Shown: positions 37,060 to 46,269, counted from the stretch's first letter. The stretch is DNA of 64,000 nt from Bradyrhizobium oropedii (GCF_020889685.1 NZ_JACMYO010000007.1:1-64000); one strand, 5' to 3'. Notes: generated by a model not told the origin, from the sequence alone. Numbers and translations: made by a program.

Positions 37060-38100
37060 TTGAACACAACGATCATGCTGTTCCTGCTGCAGGACGGCAT
37101 CACCAATGGCGCGATCTACGCACTGCTCGGGCTGGCCCTGGTGCTGGTGTTCGCCGTGACGCGGGTGATCCTGATCCCGCAGGGCGAATTCGTGACCTAC
37201 GGCGCGCTGAGCTACGCCATGCTGGCGACCGGGCAGGTACCGGGCACGGCGCGGCTCGCGGTCGCGATGGGCCTCGTCGCTTTCGCCCTCGACCTGTTCT
37301 TCGCCCGCAAGGCGCTGCATGCCCGGCTGGTGATGCGCTCGGTCGCGCTCAACATTGTCTTCCCTGTGGCGCTGCTCGGCCTCGTCTATGCGCTGGTTGG
37401 CCCCCATACGCCGGTCGCCGTCAACATCGCGCTCGCCCTCCTGATCGTCGCGGCGATCGGACTGTTTCTCTATCGCATCGCCTTCCAGCCGATCGCGCAC
37501 ACCTCCGTGCTGGTGCTGCTGATCGCCTCGGTCGGCTGCCATCTGGCGTTGCAGGGCCTGGGCCTCGTGTTCTTCGGCGCCGAAGGCCTGCGCGGCCCGG
37601 CGCTGTCGGGTGCCGCGGTGACCGCGGGTCCGCTGCGCTTCACCGGCCAGAGCCTTGCCGTCTACGGCCTGACGGTCGGCTTCATCGTCGCCCTGTGGCT
37701 GTTCTTCGGCTACACCAGGACCGGCAAGGCGCTGCGCGCCACCGCGGTCAATCGCCTCGGCGCCCGCCTGGTCGGTATCCGCACCACGCTATCGGGCCAG
37801 ATCGCATTCCTGCTCGCTTCCGTGATCGGCGCGATTTCCGGCATCCTGATCGTGCCGATCACCACGCTCTATTACGACACCGGCTTTTTGATCGGCCTGA
37901 AGGGCTTCATCGCCGCGATCATCGGCGGCCTGGTCAGCTATCCCCTGACCGCGGTCGCGGCCATCGTGGTCGGCATCGTCGAGGCCTTCTCGTCGTTCTA
38001 CGCCAGCAATTTCAAGGAAGTCATCGTGTTCACGCTGATCCTTCCCGTCCTGGTGCTGCGTTCGCTCGCAGCGCCCCAGGTCGAAGAAGAGAAGGATTGA
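37060..38100 (+). CDS. ABC transporter permease, LivH type (second cluster)
   Basis: A 346-residue permease, longer than a usual LivH (about 290-300). GITNGAIYALLGLALVLVFAVTRVILIPQGE is the LivH signature near the N-terminus. An extra hydrophobic region (residues 50-130) adds two or three helices before the conserved core, which ends with the GFIAAIIGGL segment. The TTG at 37060 is chosen because AGGGGGAG lies nine bases upstream; an ATG at 37075 is the alternative. First gene of the second Liv-type operon. Confidence 0.9.
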   Translation: MNTTIMLFLLQDGITNGAIYALLGLALVLVFAVTRVILIPQGEFVTYGALSYAMLATGQVPGTARLAVAMGLVAFALDLFFARKALHARLVMRSVALNIVFPVALLGLVYALVGPHTPVAVNIALALLIVAAIGLFLYRIAFQPIAHTSVLVLLIASVGCHLALQGLGLVFFGAEGLRGPALSGAAVTAGPLRFTGQSLAVYGLTVGFIVALWLFFGYTRTGKALRATAVNRLGARLVGIRTTLSGQIAFLLASVIGAISGILIVPITTLYYDTGFLIGLKGFIAAIIGGLVSYPLTAVAAIVVGIVEAFSSFYASNFKEVIVFTLILPVLVLRSLAAPQVEEEKD

Positions 38101-38105
38101 GCGCG

Positions 38106-39875
38106 ATGACGCAGCGGCTCCCTCTCATCATCTTCGCGCTCGTGCTGGCGGTGATCCCGCTTCTGCCGGGCATCCCGCCGTTCTGGATCGTGCTGCTCGA
38201 CAATATCGGCCTCGCCGCGCTGGTCGCGATGGGGCTGGTGCTGCTCACCGGCGTCGGCGGCCTCACCTCGTTCGGGCAGGCTGCGTTCTGCGGCTTCGGC
38301 GCCTACACCACCGCGGTGCTGACTACCGCCTATGGCGTGTCGCCATGGCTGACGCTGCCGGCTTCGCTCTTGGTCAGCGGCATTGCGGCCGTGCTGCTCG
38401 GCCTCGTCACGGTGCGACTGTCCGGCCATTATCTGCCGCTCGGCACCATCGCCTGGGGCATCGGCCTGTTCTATCTGTTCAGCAAGCTCGAATTCCTCGG
38501 CCGCAACGACGGCATTTCCGGCATCCCGCCGCTCTCGATCGGCTCGTTCAAGATGCTGAGCCCGGATACGATCTATTACGCGATCTGGGTCGCGGTACTG
38601 CTCGCGGCGCTATTGACCATGAACCTGCTGGACTCCCGCACCGGGCGCGCCATCCGCGCGCTGCGGCGCGGCCATATCGCCGCTGAAGCGTTCGGCGTCC
38701 AGACGCCGCGCGCGAAGCTCCTGGTGTTCATCTACGCGGCGGTGCTGGCCGGCCTGTCCGGCTGGCTCTATGCGCATTTCCAGCGCGCCGCCAACCCGAC
38801 GCCGTTCGGCGCGCAGGCCGGCATCGAGTATCTGTTCATCGCCGTCGTCGGCGGCGCCGGCTACGTCTGGGGCGGCGTGCTCGGCGCAGGGATCGTCGTG
38901 ATCCTCAAGGAAGTGCTGCAGAGCTACTTGCCCTACATCTTCGGCGGCCAGAGCCAGCTCGAGACCATCGTGTTCGGCATCATGCTGGTGCTGCTGTTGC
39001 AGCTCGCACCGCAGGGCGTCTGGCCCTGGCTGATGTCGAAGCTGCCGTTCAAGCCGGCCCGCAAGACCCCGGACACGTCGGTGAAGCTGGAACACCGCGA
39101 ACGGGCGCCGGGAACGTCATCGGTGCTGCTGCACATCGACAAGGCGCGAAAACAGTTCGGCGGCGTGCTCGCGGTGAACGACGTGTCGTTCGACGTCAAC
39201 GCCCGCGAGATCGTCGCGCTGATCGGCCCAAACGGGGCCGGCAAGAGCACGACCTTCAACCTGATCACCGGCGTGCTGGCCGCAACCGGCGGCAAGATCT
39301 CCGTGCTCGGCAACGAGGTCGCGAACGCCCCGCCCCAGGAAGTGGTCAAGCTCGGCGTCAGCAGAACGTTCCAGCACGTCAAGCTGGTGCCCGACATGAC
39401 CGTGCTGGAGAACGTCGCGATCGGCGCGCATCTGCGCGGCAATTCCGGCGCGATCTCCAGCATGCTGCGGCTCGACCGCACTGACGAGGCGAAGCTGCTG
39501 GCGGAGGCGGCGCGGCAGATCGCGCGCGTCGGGCTGTCCGACCAGATCGATCAGCTCGCCGGTTCGCTGTCGCTCGGGCAGCAGCGCATCGTCGAAATTG
39601 CGCGCGCGCTGTGCGTCGATCCGATGCTGCTGTTGCTCGACGAACCGGCCGCCGGCCTGCGCCACATGGAGAAGCAACGGCTGGCCGCGCTGCTCCGGCA
39701 ATTGCGCGACGGCGGCATGTCGGTGCTCTTGGTCGAACATGACATGGGGTTCGTGATGGATCTCGCCGACCGCATCGTGGTGCTGGATTTCGGCACCAAG
39801 ATCGCCGAGGGCACGCCGGCCTCGATCAAACGCAACCCCGACGTGATCAAGGCCTACCTCGGAGCCGCCGCATGA
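38106..39875 (+). CDS. Fused LivM-type permease/LivG-type ATPase
   Basis: A 589-residue fusion. Residues 1-315 form a LivM-type permease ([20 protein letters not shown], about nine helices). A short charged linker (315-340) joins an ABC ATPase with Walker [10 protein letters not shown] near 373, signature [15 protein letters not shown] near 487 and Walker [12 protein letters not shown] near 508. It therefore supplies one membrane and one ATPase subunit of an HAAT transporter in a single chain. It starts 5 bp after the LivH-type stop and overlaps the LivF-type gene by 4 bp. Confidence 0.93.
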   Translation: MTQRLPLIIFALVLAVIPLLPGIPPFWIVLLDNIGLAALVAMGLVLLTGVGGLTSFGQAAFCGFGAYTTAVLTTAYGVSPWLTLPASLLVSGIAAVLLGLVTVRLSGHYLPLGTIAWGIGLFYLFSKLEFLGRNDGISGIPPLSIGSFKMLSPDTIYYAIWVAVLLAALLTMNLLDSRTGRAIRALRRGHIAAEAFGVQTPRAKLLVFIYAAVLAGLSGWLYAHFQRAANPTPFGAQAGIEYLFIAVVGGAGYVWGGVLGAGIVVILKEVLQSYLPYIFGGQSQLETIVFGIMLVLLLQLAPQGVWPWLMSKLPFKPARKTPDTSVKLEHRERAPGTSSVLLHIDKARKQFGGVLAVNDVSFDVNAREIVALIGPNGAGKSTTFNLITGVLAATGGKISVLGNEVANAPPQEVVKLGVSRTFQHVKLVPDMTVLENVAIGAHLRGNSGAISSMLRLDRTDEAKLLAEAARQIARVGLSDQIDQLAGSLSLGQQRIVEIARALCVDPMLLLLDEPAAGLRHMEKQRLAALLRQLRDGGMSVLLVEHDMGFVMDLADRIVVLDFGTKIAEGTPASIKRNPDVIKAYLGAAA

Positions 39876-40603
39876 GCGCACTGCTGTCGGTAACCGACGT
39901 CCACATCTCCTACGGCAAGGTCGAGGCCGTGCGCGGCGTCTCGCTCGACGTCGCTGCCAATGAGATCGTCACCATCATCGGCGCCAACGGCGCCGGCAAG
40001 ACCACGCTTCTGAACGCCGTCATGGGTGTGCTGCCGCTGAGGGGCCGCACCACTTTCGCCGGCGTCGACATGGCGCCGCTCGATATCGAGGATCGCGTCG
40101 CCACCGGCCTGAGCCTCGTGCCGGAGCATCGCGAGTTGTTCGGCACCATGAATGTCGAGGACAATCTCGAGCTCGGCGCCTTCCGGATTGCAAAATCGAC
40201 GGCGGCCGTCTCGCTGGAGCGGGTCTACACGCTGTTTCCGCGGCTCAAGGAACGGCGCAAGCAGCTCGCCTGCACGCTGTCCGGCGGCGAGCAGCAGATG
40301 CTGGCGATGGGCCGCGCGCTGATGGGCGCGCCGAAACTCTTGATGCTGGACGAGCCGAGCCTCGGCCTCGCCCCGATCATCGTCGCCGACATCTTCCGCA
40401 TCGTCGGCGAGCTCCGCTCAGCCGGCGTCTCGGTGCTGCTGGTCGAGCAGAATGCCCAGGCGGCACTACAGATCGCCGACCGCGCCTATGTGATGGAGCT
40501 CGGCGAGTTCGTGCTGTCCGGCACCGCCAAGGACATCGCCGCCAACAAGGGCGTCGCCGCGAGCTATCTCGGCTTCCAGCACGAAGGCGAGAGCGCGATT
40601 TAG
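39872..40603 (+). CDS. ABC transporter ATP-binding protein, LivF type (second cluster)
   Basis: A 243-residue ATPase. Walker A is GANGAGKTTLLN, the signature LSGGEQQMLAMGRALM and Walker B LMLDEPSLGLAPIIV. It is translationally coupled to the fusion gene (ATGA). A GC-rich terminator follows, facing the convergent binding-protein gene. Confidence 0.95.
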   Translation: MSALLSVTDVHISYGKVEAVRGVSLDVAANEIVTIIGANGAGKTTLLNAVMGVLPLRGRTTFAGVDMAPLDIEDRVATGLSLVPEHRELFGTMNVEDNLELGAFRIAKSTAAVSLERVYTLFPRLKERRKQLACTLSGGEQQMLAMGRALMGAPKLLMLDEPSLGLAPIIVADIFRIVGELRSAGVSVLLVEQNAQAALQIADRAYVMELGEFVLSGTAKDIAANKGVAASYLGFQHEGESAI

Positions 40604-40628
40604 ACTCTGCCCACTCAGGGGAGGGTAA

Positions 40629-40660
40629 GAAAAAGCCGGCCCATATCGGGGCCGGCGTCT
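40629..40660. terminator. Bidirectional terminator between LivF-type and binding-protein genes
   Basis: Perfect 8-bp stem GCCGGCCC/GGGCCGGC with AAAAA on the left (a U-tract for the minus strand) and a T-rich GTCTTCGTTTC on the right. It serves both convergent transcription units. Confidence 0.8.
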
Positions 40661-40683
40661 TCGTTTCACGGATGGCGACCAGC

Positions 40684-41835
40684 TCACATTGCCGGGACGT
40701 ATTTGCCGTCCTTGACCGTCAGCAGGATGCGCGAGCGGTCATCGAGGCCGTAGCGGTCCTTTTCGGTCCAGTTGTAGACGCCCTGGGTCGCGACGATCTC
40801 CTTCTCGGAAATCAGCGCCTGGCGGATCGCCTCGCGGAATTCCAGCGTGCCCGGCTTGGCGGTCTTCAGCGCCGTCGGGATGACGCGCTTCAGCACCTGG
40901 AACGCGTCGTAGGAGTGACCGGCGAACTGGCTGCGGCTGTTGGCGCCGTATTTAGCTTCATAGGCCGTGTTCAGCTCGAGGCCCGGCTTCTTGGTCAGCG
41001 CGCTGTCCGCCTGGGTCTCCGGCGACATGATCGGGCCGGCCGACATGATGACGCCTTCCGCGGACGCACCTGCGATGCGGATGAAGTCCATGCTGGCGGC
41101 GCCGTGGGTCTGGTAGATCAGGCCCTTGTAGCCGCGCTCGCGCAGTGAACTCTGCGGCAGCGCCGCGGCGGTGCCGGAGGCGCCGATCAGGATGGCGTCG
41201 GGATTGGCGGCGACGAGCTTCAGCACCTGGCCGGCGACCGAAGTATCCGGACGCGCGAAGCGCTCCTCATCGGTCATGGTCAGACCCATCGGCACGGCCT
41301 GCGCCTTGAAGTCGTTGACCCAGAGGTCGCCGTAGGAATCCGAATAACCGATATAGCCGACGGTCTTGATGTTGTGCGCCTTCATGTGCTCGTAAAGCAC
41401 CTTGCCCATGATCGGGATCGACTGCGGCAGGTCGACCGACCATTTTGCGCGGGCGTCGTTGATCGGGAACGGCGCGAGACCGAAATGCGGGATGCCGGCC
41501 TCGTTGGCGACCGTCGACACCGCGATCGTCGTCGGCGTGATGCAGGAGCCCATGATGATGTCGGCCTTGGACTCGGTGACGAAGCGCCGCGCGTTGGTGG
41601 TCGCAGCCGTCGGATCGCCGCCGTCGTCGAGCACGATCAGCTTCAGCGGCACGCCGGCGATCTCCTTCGGCACGAAATCGAGCGCATTGCGCTCGGGGAT
41701 ACCGAGCGCCGCGGCGGGGCCCGTGGTCGAGAGCGAGATGCCGATCGTGATTTCATTGGTCTGCGCCAGTGCGGGCGCGCCCGGCAGCGCGATGACGGCT
41801 GCGAGCGCTGCTGCGGCGAGAGTGGCCTTCCTCAT
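40684..41835 (-). CDS. ABC transporter substrate-binding protein (CouP-like by context)
   Basis: A 383-residue periplasmic type I binding protein. Signal peptide residues 1-24 end ALA before QTNEITIG. The two-lobed fold has ITIGISLSTTGPAAALGIPERNAL and GSCITPTTIAVSTVANEAGIPHFG in the cleft. It is not close in sequence to the five tandem proteins. GGGAGG lies upstream of the ATG. Convergent with the second Liv-type operon and next to aryl-CoA genes, so it probably delivers phenylpropenoate or a related aromatic acid to that transporter. Confidence 0.92.
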   Translation of the reverse strand: MRKATLAAAALAAVIALPGAPALAQTNEITIGISLSTTGPAAALGIPERNALDFVPKEIAGVPLKLIVLDDGGDPTAATTNARRFVTESKADIIMGSCITPTTIAVSTVANEAGIPHFGLAPFPINDARAKWSVDLPQSIPIMGKVLYEHMKAHNIKTVGYIGYSDSYGDLWVNDFKAQAVPMGLTMTDEERFARPDTSVAGQVLKLVAANPDAILIGASGTAAALPQSSLRERGYKGLIYQTHGAASMDFIRIAGASAEGVIMSAGPIMSPETQADSALTKKPGLELNTAYEAKYGANSRSQFAGHSYDAFQVLKRVIPTALKTAKPGTLEFREAIRQALISEKEIVATQGVYNWTEKDRYGLDDRSRILLTVKDGKYVPAM

Positions 41836-41902
41836 TCATTCCTCCCTGCGGATAAGTTTTTTGGTTTAAACCGATTTTGCGGGCCAATTCAGCCCCTTCT
41901 TT

Positions 41903-41952
41903 AGAGCATGATCCCGAAAAGTGGAAACCGGTTTTCCGAGAGGATCATGCTC
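41903..41952. repeat. Dispersed inverted repeat (GAGCATGATCC family)
   Basis: GAGCATGATCC (41904-41914) and GGATCATGCTC (41942-41952) flank CGAAAAGTGGAAACCGGTTTTC. This is a widely scattered palindromic element in Bradyrhizobium-type genomes. Between the thioesterase and binding-protein genes. Confidence 0.85.
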
Positions 41953-41999
41953 CAAAAGTCGAGTCATGAGGGGCCGCGAGTCAGCCCATCACGAACACG

Positions 42000-42419
42000 T
42001 CAGCCATTCATGAAGCGGTCGATGATCTCCTGCGGAAACGGCGCCGATTTCAGCCTGGCCGGATCGTCCGGGTGACGACCGACCAGTACCCTGGTCTCGA
42101 ACGCCTCGATCGCCAGCGCCTCGCCCTTGAACACGCGGTGCACAACCTCGAAGCTCGAGCGCTTGATGCTCTCGATCCGGCTCTCGATGGTAATCCAGTC
42201 GCCATGGGTCGACGGGATGTGGAATTTCGCCCGCGTGTCGACCATGGGAATGCCGACCAGGCCGTATTTGTGAACGAGGTCCTGCTTCGAGCAACCGGCG
42301 GCCTCGAACATGATCGAGGTCGAGTCGTCGAACATCGCGAAGTAGCGCGGGTAATAGACGATGTTGGCGGGGTCGCAGTCGCCCCACTGGATCTGCACGT
42401 CGCGCCGATTGACGAACAT
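42000..42419 (-). CDS. Acyl-CoA thioesterase, 4-hydroxybenzoyl-CoA thioesterase family
   Basis: A 139-residue single hotdog-fold protein. The signature WGDCDPANIVYYPRYFAMFD at residues 12-31 contains the catalytic Asp of 4-hydroxybenzoyl-CoA thioesterases. It hydrolyses an (aryl) acyl-CoA to acid and CoA as a tetramer. Its place in a feruloyl/p-coumaroyl-CoA cluster fits release of 4-hydroxybenzoate or vanillate from its CoA ester, but activity on other acyl-CoAs is possible. Confidence 0.88.
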   Translation of the reverse strand: MFVNRRDVQIQWGDCDPANIVYYPRYFAMFDDSTSIMFEAAGCSKQDLVHKYGLVGIPMVDTRAKFHIPSTHGDWITIESRIESIKRSSFEVVHRVFKGEALAIEAFETRVLVGRHPDDPARLKSAPFPQEIIDRFMNG

Positions 42420-42444
42420 GGTTTATCCTCGATTGAGCATGAGC

Positions 42445-42475
42445 GATCCGGAAGCGCGTCAAGCTCTTCCGGATC
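42445..42475. terminator. Hairpin between SDR and thioesterase genes
   Basis: GATCCGGAAG / CTTCCGGATC (10-bp arms, 11-nt loop) sits just after the SDR stop. There is no clear U-tract, so it may be an attenuating or processing hairpin, or a repeat derivative of the GAGCATGATCC family. Confidence 0.5.
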
Positions 42476-42480
42476 ATGCG

Positions 42481-43242
42481 TCAGCGCGGCGCCATTCGGA
42501 GCGCGGCATCGAGCCGCACCACTTCGCCGTTCAGATAGGGATTGTCGATCATGTGCAGCACCAGCGAGGCGAACTCGTCGGCCTGGCCGAGCCGGCGCGG
42601 GAACGGGATCGCGGCGGCGAGTGAATCCTGCGCTTCCTGTGGCAGGCCGGCCAGCAAGGGCGTCATGAACAGGCCGGGCGCAATCGTCAGCACGCGGATG
42701 CCGAATTGCGCGAGCTCGCGCGCGATCGGCAGCGTCATCGCGACGATGCCGCCCTTGGAGGCCGAATAGGCCGCCTGCCCGATCTGGCCGTCATAGGCTG
42801 CGACCGAAGCCGTCGAGATCACGACGCCGCGCTCGCCGGTTGCGAGCGGCTCGAGCTTGGCCATCTCCGATGTCGCAAGCCGCAGCATGTTGAAGGAGCC
42901 GATCAGGTTGACCTTGATCACCTTGTCGAAATCGGCCAGCGCCATCGGCCCTTCGCGGCCGATCACGCGTTTTGCCACCCCGATGCCGGCGCAGTTCACC
43001 AGCACGCGCGCCGGGCCATGCGCCTTGGCGGCGGCAGCGACCGCGGCTTCAGCGGCCGCCGCATCGGCGACGTCGCAGACCACGGCAATGCCGCCGATCT
43101 CGGCCGCGACGCTCTCGGCGAGCTTGGCGTTGAGATCGCAGACCGCGACCTTGGCGCCCTGCGCAGCCAGCCGGCGCGCGGTCGCAGCCCCCAATCCCGA
43201 TGCGCCGCCGGTGACGATGGCGCCTTGGTCCTTCAACTGCAT
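42481..43242 (-). CDS. SDR family 3-hydroxyacyl-CoA dehydrogenase-type oxidoreductase
   Basis: A 253-residue short-chain dehydrogenase similar to type II 3-hydroxyacyl-CoA dehydrogenase (HSD10). TGGASGLG lies at residues 10-17, a Gln/Asp-containing CDLNAKLAE NAD loop follows, NCAGIG, and the active site STASVAAYDGQIGQAAYSASKGG. Ending DNPYLNGEVVRLDAALRMAP is typical of the HSD10 group. It probably oxidises the 3-hydroxyacyl-CoA formed by the neighbouring hydratase. Confidence 0.9.
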   Translation of the reverse strand: MQLKDQGAIVTGGASGLGAATARRLAAQGAKVAVCDLNAKLAESVAAEIGGIAVVCDVADAAAAEAAVAAAAKAHGPARVLVNCAGIGVAKRVIGREGPMALADFDKVIKVNLIGSFNMLRLATSEMAKLEPLATGERGVVISTASVAAYDGQIGQAAYSASKGGIVAMTLPIARELAQFGIRVLTIAPGLFMTPLLAGLPQEAQDSLAAAIPFPRRLGQADEFASLVLHMIDNPYLNGEVVRLDAALRMAPR

Positions 43243-43262
43243 GGCATTCTCCTCTTCGAGAG

Positions 43263-45146
43263 TCAGACTGACGTGATCACCGATGCCGGCGGCACCGGCG
43301 CATAGAGCGCTTCGATGATGTCGGTGCGATGCTCCAGCACCGCGCGCTGGTTGATCGAGCCCTTGTCGGTGACCTCGCCGCGATCGATCGACAGCGGCGT
43401 ATCGAGCAGGATCGCCCGCGCGATCCGGTTCGACGAACCGGTGGCGCTCGCAAGCACGCGCGCGAAGCGTTCGCGAAAGGCGGCACGCACCAGCGGATCA
43501 TTGGCCGCGGCGGCGATGTCGCCGGAGGCAAGCGCCGGATTGATCAGGCGGCAGCCATCGAGATCGAGGATCACGATCGCTGCAAGCTCGTCGCGATTGA
43601 GCCCCGCAATCACGACGTCGCGCACCAGCGGCGCGCAGGTGCCGACAAAGCGCGCCCGCAACGGCCCGACGCTGACCCAGGTGCCGCTCGCCAGCTTGAA
43701 ATCCTCGGCGATGCGGCCGTCGAAATCGAAACCGGCATCGAGATCACCAGGGTTGGCGGGCTTCAGCGCATCGCCGAACTTGTAGAAGCCTTCCTCGTCG
43801 AACGCCTTGGCGGTCAGGTCCGGCTGCCGCCAGTAGCCGGGCGTCACGTTCGGGCCCTTGGCGCGGACCTCGAACTTGCCGTTGTTGGGGACGAGCTTCG
43901 CGTCATTGCCCGACACCGGAAGCCCGACATGGCCGGAACGGCTGGTATCGGGCCGCACCGACATGAAGAACGGCGAGGTCTCGGTGGCGCCGAGCCCTGT
44001 CAGCATGGGCACGCGATAGCCTTTCTCCTGCACGGCGAGCGCATCGAGGCTGTTCCAGACGAACGGCGACAGCGCGGCGCCCGAAAAGAACATCGCATGC
44101 AGCCGGTGGAAGAATTTCGCCCGCAGGGCCGCGTCATCGCGCAGATAGGGCAGCAGCGATTCATAGCCCTTGGGCACGTTGAAATAGACCGTCGGCGAGA
44201 TCTCGCGCAGGTTTCGCACGGTCTCGTCGATGCCGCCGGGCATCGGCTTGCCCTCATCGAGATACATCGAGCCGCCGTTGAACAGCGTCAGCCCGACATT
44301 GTGGTTGCCGCCGAACGTGTGATTCCACGGCAGCCAGTCGACGATGACAGGCGGCTCGTCCTTCAGGAACGCCAGCGTCTCGCGCAGCATCACCTGATTG
44401 GCGCAGATCATGCGCTGGGTGTTGATGACAGCCTTGGGATTTCCGGTCGAACCCGACGTCAGCAGGAACTTCGCGATCGTATCCGGCCCGATCGCCGCAT
44501 GGGTCGCGTCGAGGCGCGGATCCTCGGGCGTCGCCATCAGGCCGGCGAGCCGCGTCACCTCGCGGCCCGGCACTGCGCCGCGGCTTGCCGCGATCTCGAC
44601 ATCGGGTCCGACATTGGCGCGCAGCGCATCGGCAAATTTGTCGGCGTCGTCGACGAAGACCAGGCCCGGCGTCAGCAGCTTAATGACGAAGCCGAGCTTG
44701 CCGTAATCGCGCGACACCAGCGAATAGGCCGGCGAGACCGGGCAGAACGGAACGCCGGCATAGAGCGCGCCGAGTGCGATCAGCGCGTGATCAATCGAAT
44801 TGCCCGACAGGATCACGATCGGCCGCTCAGCCGACAATCCGCGCGCGATCAGCGCGGAAGCGATGCGCCGCGTGGCCTCATACAATTGCGCGTAGGTGAT
44901 CTGCCGCCAGCCGCCGCCGGCTGCGCGCTCGGCCATGAACACGCGGTTCGGCTCGGCGTTTGCCCAGTGATGCAGGCGGTCGGTGAGGCGAACCGGAAAC
45001 TCGGCGAGCCTGAGCTTCGGACGGAGATAGATCGTACCGTCGTCGCGGCGCTCGACGGTGACATCAGGATTGCCGAACGAGATCGGACGCAGCGGATGCG
45101 CGCTCGCAGTGGACGCGGACGCAGATATGTCAGCCCTGGCACTCAT
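43263..45146 (-). CDS. Feruloyl-CoA synthase (hydroxycinnamate--CoA ligase)
   Basis: A 627-residue ANL-family ligase. It opens with a disordered Ala/Ser stretch, then RPISFGNPDVTVERRDDGTIYLRPKLRL typical of bacterial FerA/CouB proteins. P-loop LLTSGSTGNPKAVINTQ is near residues 218-234, GLGATETSPFF in the middle and DRGEVTDKGSINQR close to the C-terminus. It activates ferulate or p-coumarate with ATP and CoA. The start overlaps the hydratase stop (ATGA). In R. palustris the equivalent is couB. Confidence 0.92.
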   Translation of the reverse strand: MSARADISASASTASAHPLRPISFGNPDVTVERRDDGTIYLRPKLRLAEFPVRLTDRLHHWANAEPNRVFMAERAAGGGWRQITYAQLYEATRRIASALIARGLSAERPIVILSGNSIDHALIALGALYAGVPFCPVSPAYSLVSRDYGKLGFVIKLLTPGLVFVDDADKFADALRANVGPDVEIAASRGAVPGREVTRLAGLMATPEDPRLDATHAAIGPDTIAKFLLTSGSTGNPKAVINTQRMICANQVMLRETLAFLKDEPPVIVDWLPWNHTFGGNHNVGLTLFNGGSMYLDEGKPMPGGIDETVRNLREISPTVYFNVPKGYESLLPYLRDDAALRAKFFHRLHAMFFSGAALSPFVWNSLDALAVQEKGYRVPMLTGLGATETSPFFMSVRPDTSRSGHVGLPVSGNDAKLVPNNGKFEVRAKGPNVTPGYWRQPDLTAKAFDEEGFYKFGDALKPANPGDLDAGFDFDGRIAEDFKLASGTWVSVGPLRARFVGTCAPLVRDVVIAGLNRDELAAIVILDLDGCRLINPALASGDIAAAANDPLVRAAFRERFARVLASATGSSNRIARAILLDTPLSIDRGEVTDKGSINQRAVLEHRTDIIEALYAPVPPASVITSV

Positions 45147-45946
45147 GTCGGCTTCACCTTGGCGGTCTTGCGATCCAGGAACGCGCGGATCCGCTTCTTG
45201 GCTTCCTTGTCGCTCTGCGCCACCGTCGCCATCAGCGATTCCATCAGGAGGCCGGTCTGCGGATTGGCTTCGGCGATCATCGGCAGCGCCTGCAACACGG
45301 CGAAGTTGGTCAGCGGCGCGTTGGCGGCGACGCGCTCGGCGAGTTCCAGCGCTTTCGGCAGCGCGCCGTCGGCCTCGGTGAGATATTGCGAGAAACCGTA
45401 GGCGGCGCCCTCGGTTGCCGAATAGACGCGGCCGGTCAGCATCATGTCCGCCATCCGCGGCACGCCGATCAACCGCGGCAGCCGCACCGATCCGCCGCCG
45501 CCGACGAAGATGCCGCGCTGGCCCTCGGGCAGCGCGAAATAGGCCGACGGCTCGGCAACCCGGATATGCGCGGCGCAGGCCAGCTCCAGCCCGCCGCCGA
45601 TCACCGCGCCCTTCAGTGCTGCGATAACGGGCACGCGGCAATACTGGATGCGGTCGAACACCCGGTGCCACATCTGGGAATGCACCAGGCCCTCGGTGGC
45701 GTCACGCTCGGTCAATTCGGAGAGATCGAGGCCCGACGAGAAATGGTCGCCGACCCCGTGGATGACGACGGCTCCGACCGTGTCGGGAATCGCGGAAAAG
45801 CAATCCTGCAGCGCCAGGATGATGCCGTCGTTCAGCGCATTGCGCTTGGCAGGCCGGTTGAGCCCGACCGTCAGCACCGCCCCTCGCGTCTCGATCCTGA
45901 GCAGCGAGGCGTCACCCGCGTCGGCAGCGTCGGCAGCGTTTCCCAT
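45143..45946 (-). CDS. Crotonase/enoyl-CoA hydratase family protein
   Basis: A 267-residue crotonase. Both catalytic glutamates appear to be present, in GGGLELACAAH (about residue 121) and LPEGQRGIF (about residue 141). The oxyanion-hole segment is HFSSGLDLSEL. It is expected to hydrate feruloyl- or p-coumaroyl-CoA; whether it also performs the aldol cleavage of hydratase/lyases cannot be told from sequence. In gene order it corresponds to couA. First gene of the operon, preceded by a perfect inverted repeat. Confidence 0.9.
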   Translation of the reverse strand: MGNAADAADAGDASLLRIETRGAVLTVGLNRPAKRNALNDGIILALQDCFSAIPDTVGAVVIHGVGDHFSSGLDLSELTERDATEGLVHSQMWHRVFDRIQYCRVPVIAALKGAVIGGGLELACAAHIRVAEPSAYFALPEGQRGIFVGGGGSVRLPRLIGVPRMADMMLTGRVYSATEGAAYGFSQYLTEADGALPKALELAERVAANAPLTNFAVLQALPMIAEANPQTGLLMESLMATVAQSDKEAKKRIRAFLDRKTAKVKPT

Positions 45947-45969
45947 GGCGTTATTGTTTCCTGTTCAGA

Positions 45970-45990
45970 ATAGTTATGTTTTATAACTAT
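45970..45990. promoter_or_regulatory. Perfect inverted repeat upstream of the hydratase/ligase operon
   Basis: ATAGTTAT-GTTTT-ATAACTAT (8-bp arms, 5-bp spacer) lies 24-44 bp upstream of the hydratase start. It has the symmetry and AT-richness of a MarR-dimer site and is a good candidate operator for the MarR protein at 36362-36880. Confidence 0.65.
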
Positions 45991-46106
45991 CATCGCAGGA
46001 GTCAAGATGGGTCGATCGAGACATCCGAGAGCAACCGTCGGCATTGCGCCCCCACACGACCGCCGACCCATCATCGGTTCGAGCTGATACACGCAACTCC
46101 CTCCAG

Positions 46107-46231
46107 TCGTCGTCCCTGCGAAAGCAGGGACCCATAACCACAAATGGTCATTGTTGCGCGACGCGGAACGACGAGTCCCGTTCACAACGCAGGCCGCGGA
46201 GTATGGGTCCCTGCTTTCGCAGGGACGACGG
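46107..46231. repeat. Dispersed repeat (GTCGTCCCTGCGAAAGCAGGGAC family), copy 2
   Basis: It starts GTCGTCGTCCCTGCGAAAGC and ends GCTTTCGCAGGGACGAC, with CCATAACCAC and GAGTATGGGTCC inside. With the next element it fills most of the 45947-46442 gap, where I see no gene. Confidence 0.9.
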
Positions 46232-46269
46232 TGAGGATGGGTCTCGATCCAAGATGCCGACCAACGCAA

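Noticed and set aside
36955-37542. Minus-strand 195-codon frame opposite the LivH-type gene
   Set aside because: Highly charged His/Arg/Asp composition typical of antisense frames over membrane proteins.
37695-38105. N-terminal extension of the LivM-LivG fusion by 137 codons
   Set aside because: It overlaps the LivH-type gene in another frame and is Arg/His-rich; the ATG at 38106 begins a normal LivM membrane helix.
45147-45671. N-terminal extension of feruloyl-CoA synthase
   Set aside because: It lies inside the hydratase gene in another frame; the ATG at 45146 gives the normal protein start with a 4-bp overlap.
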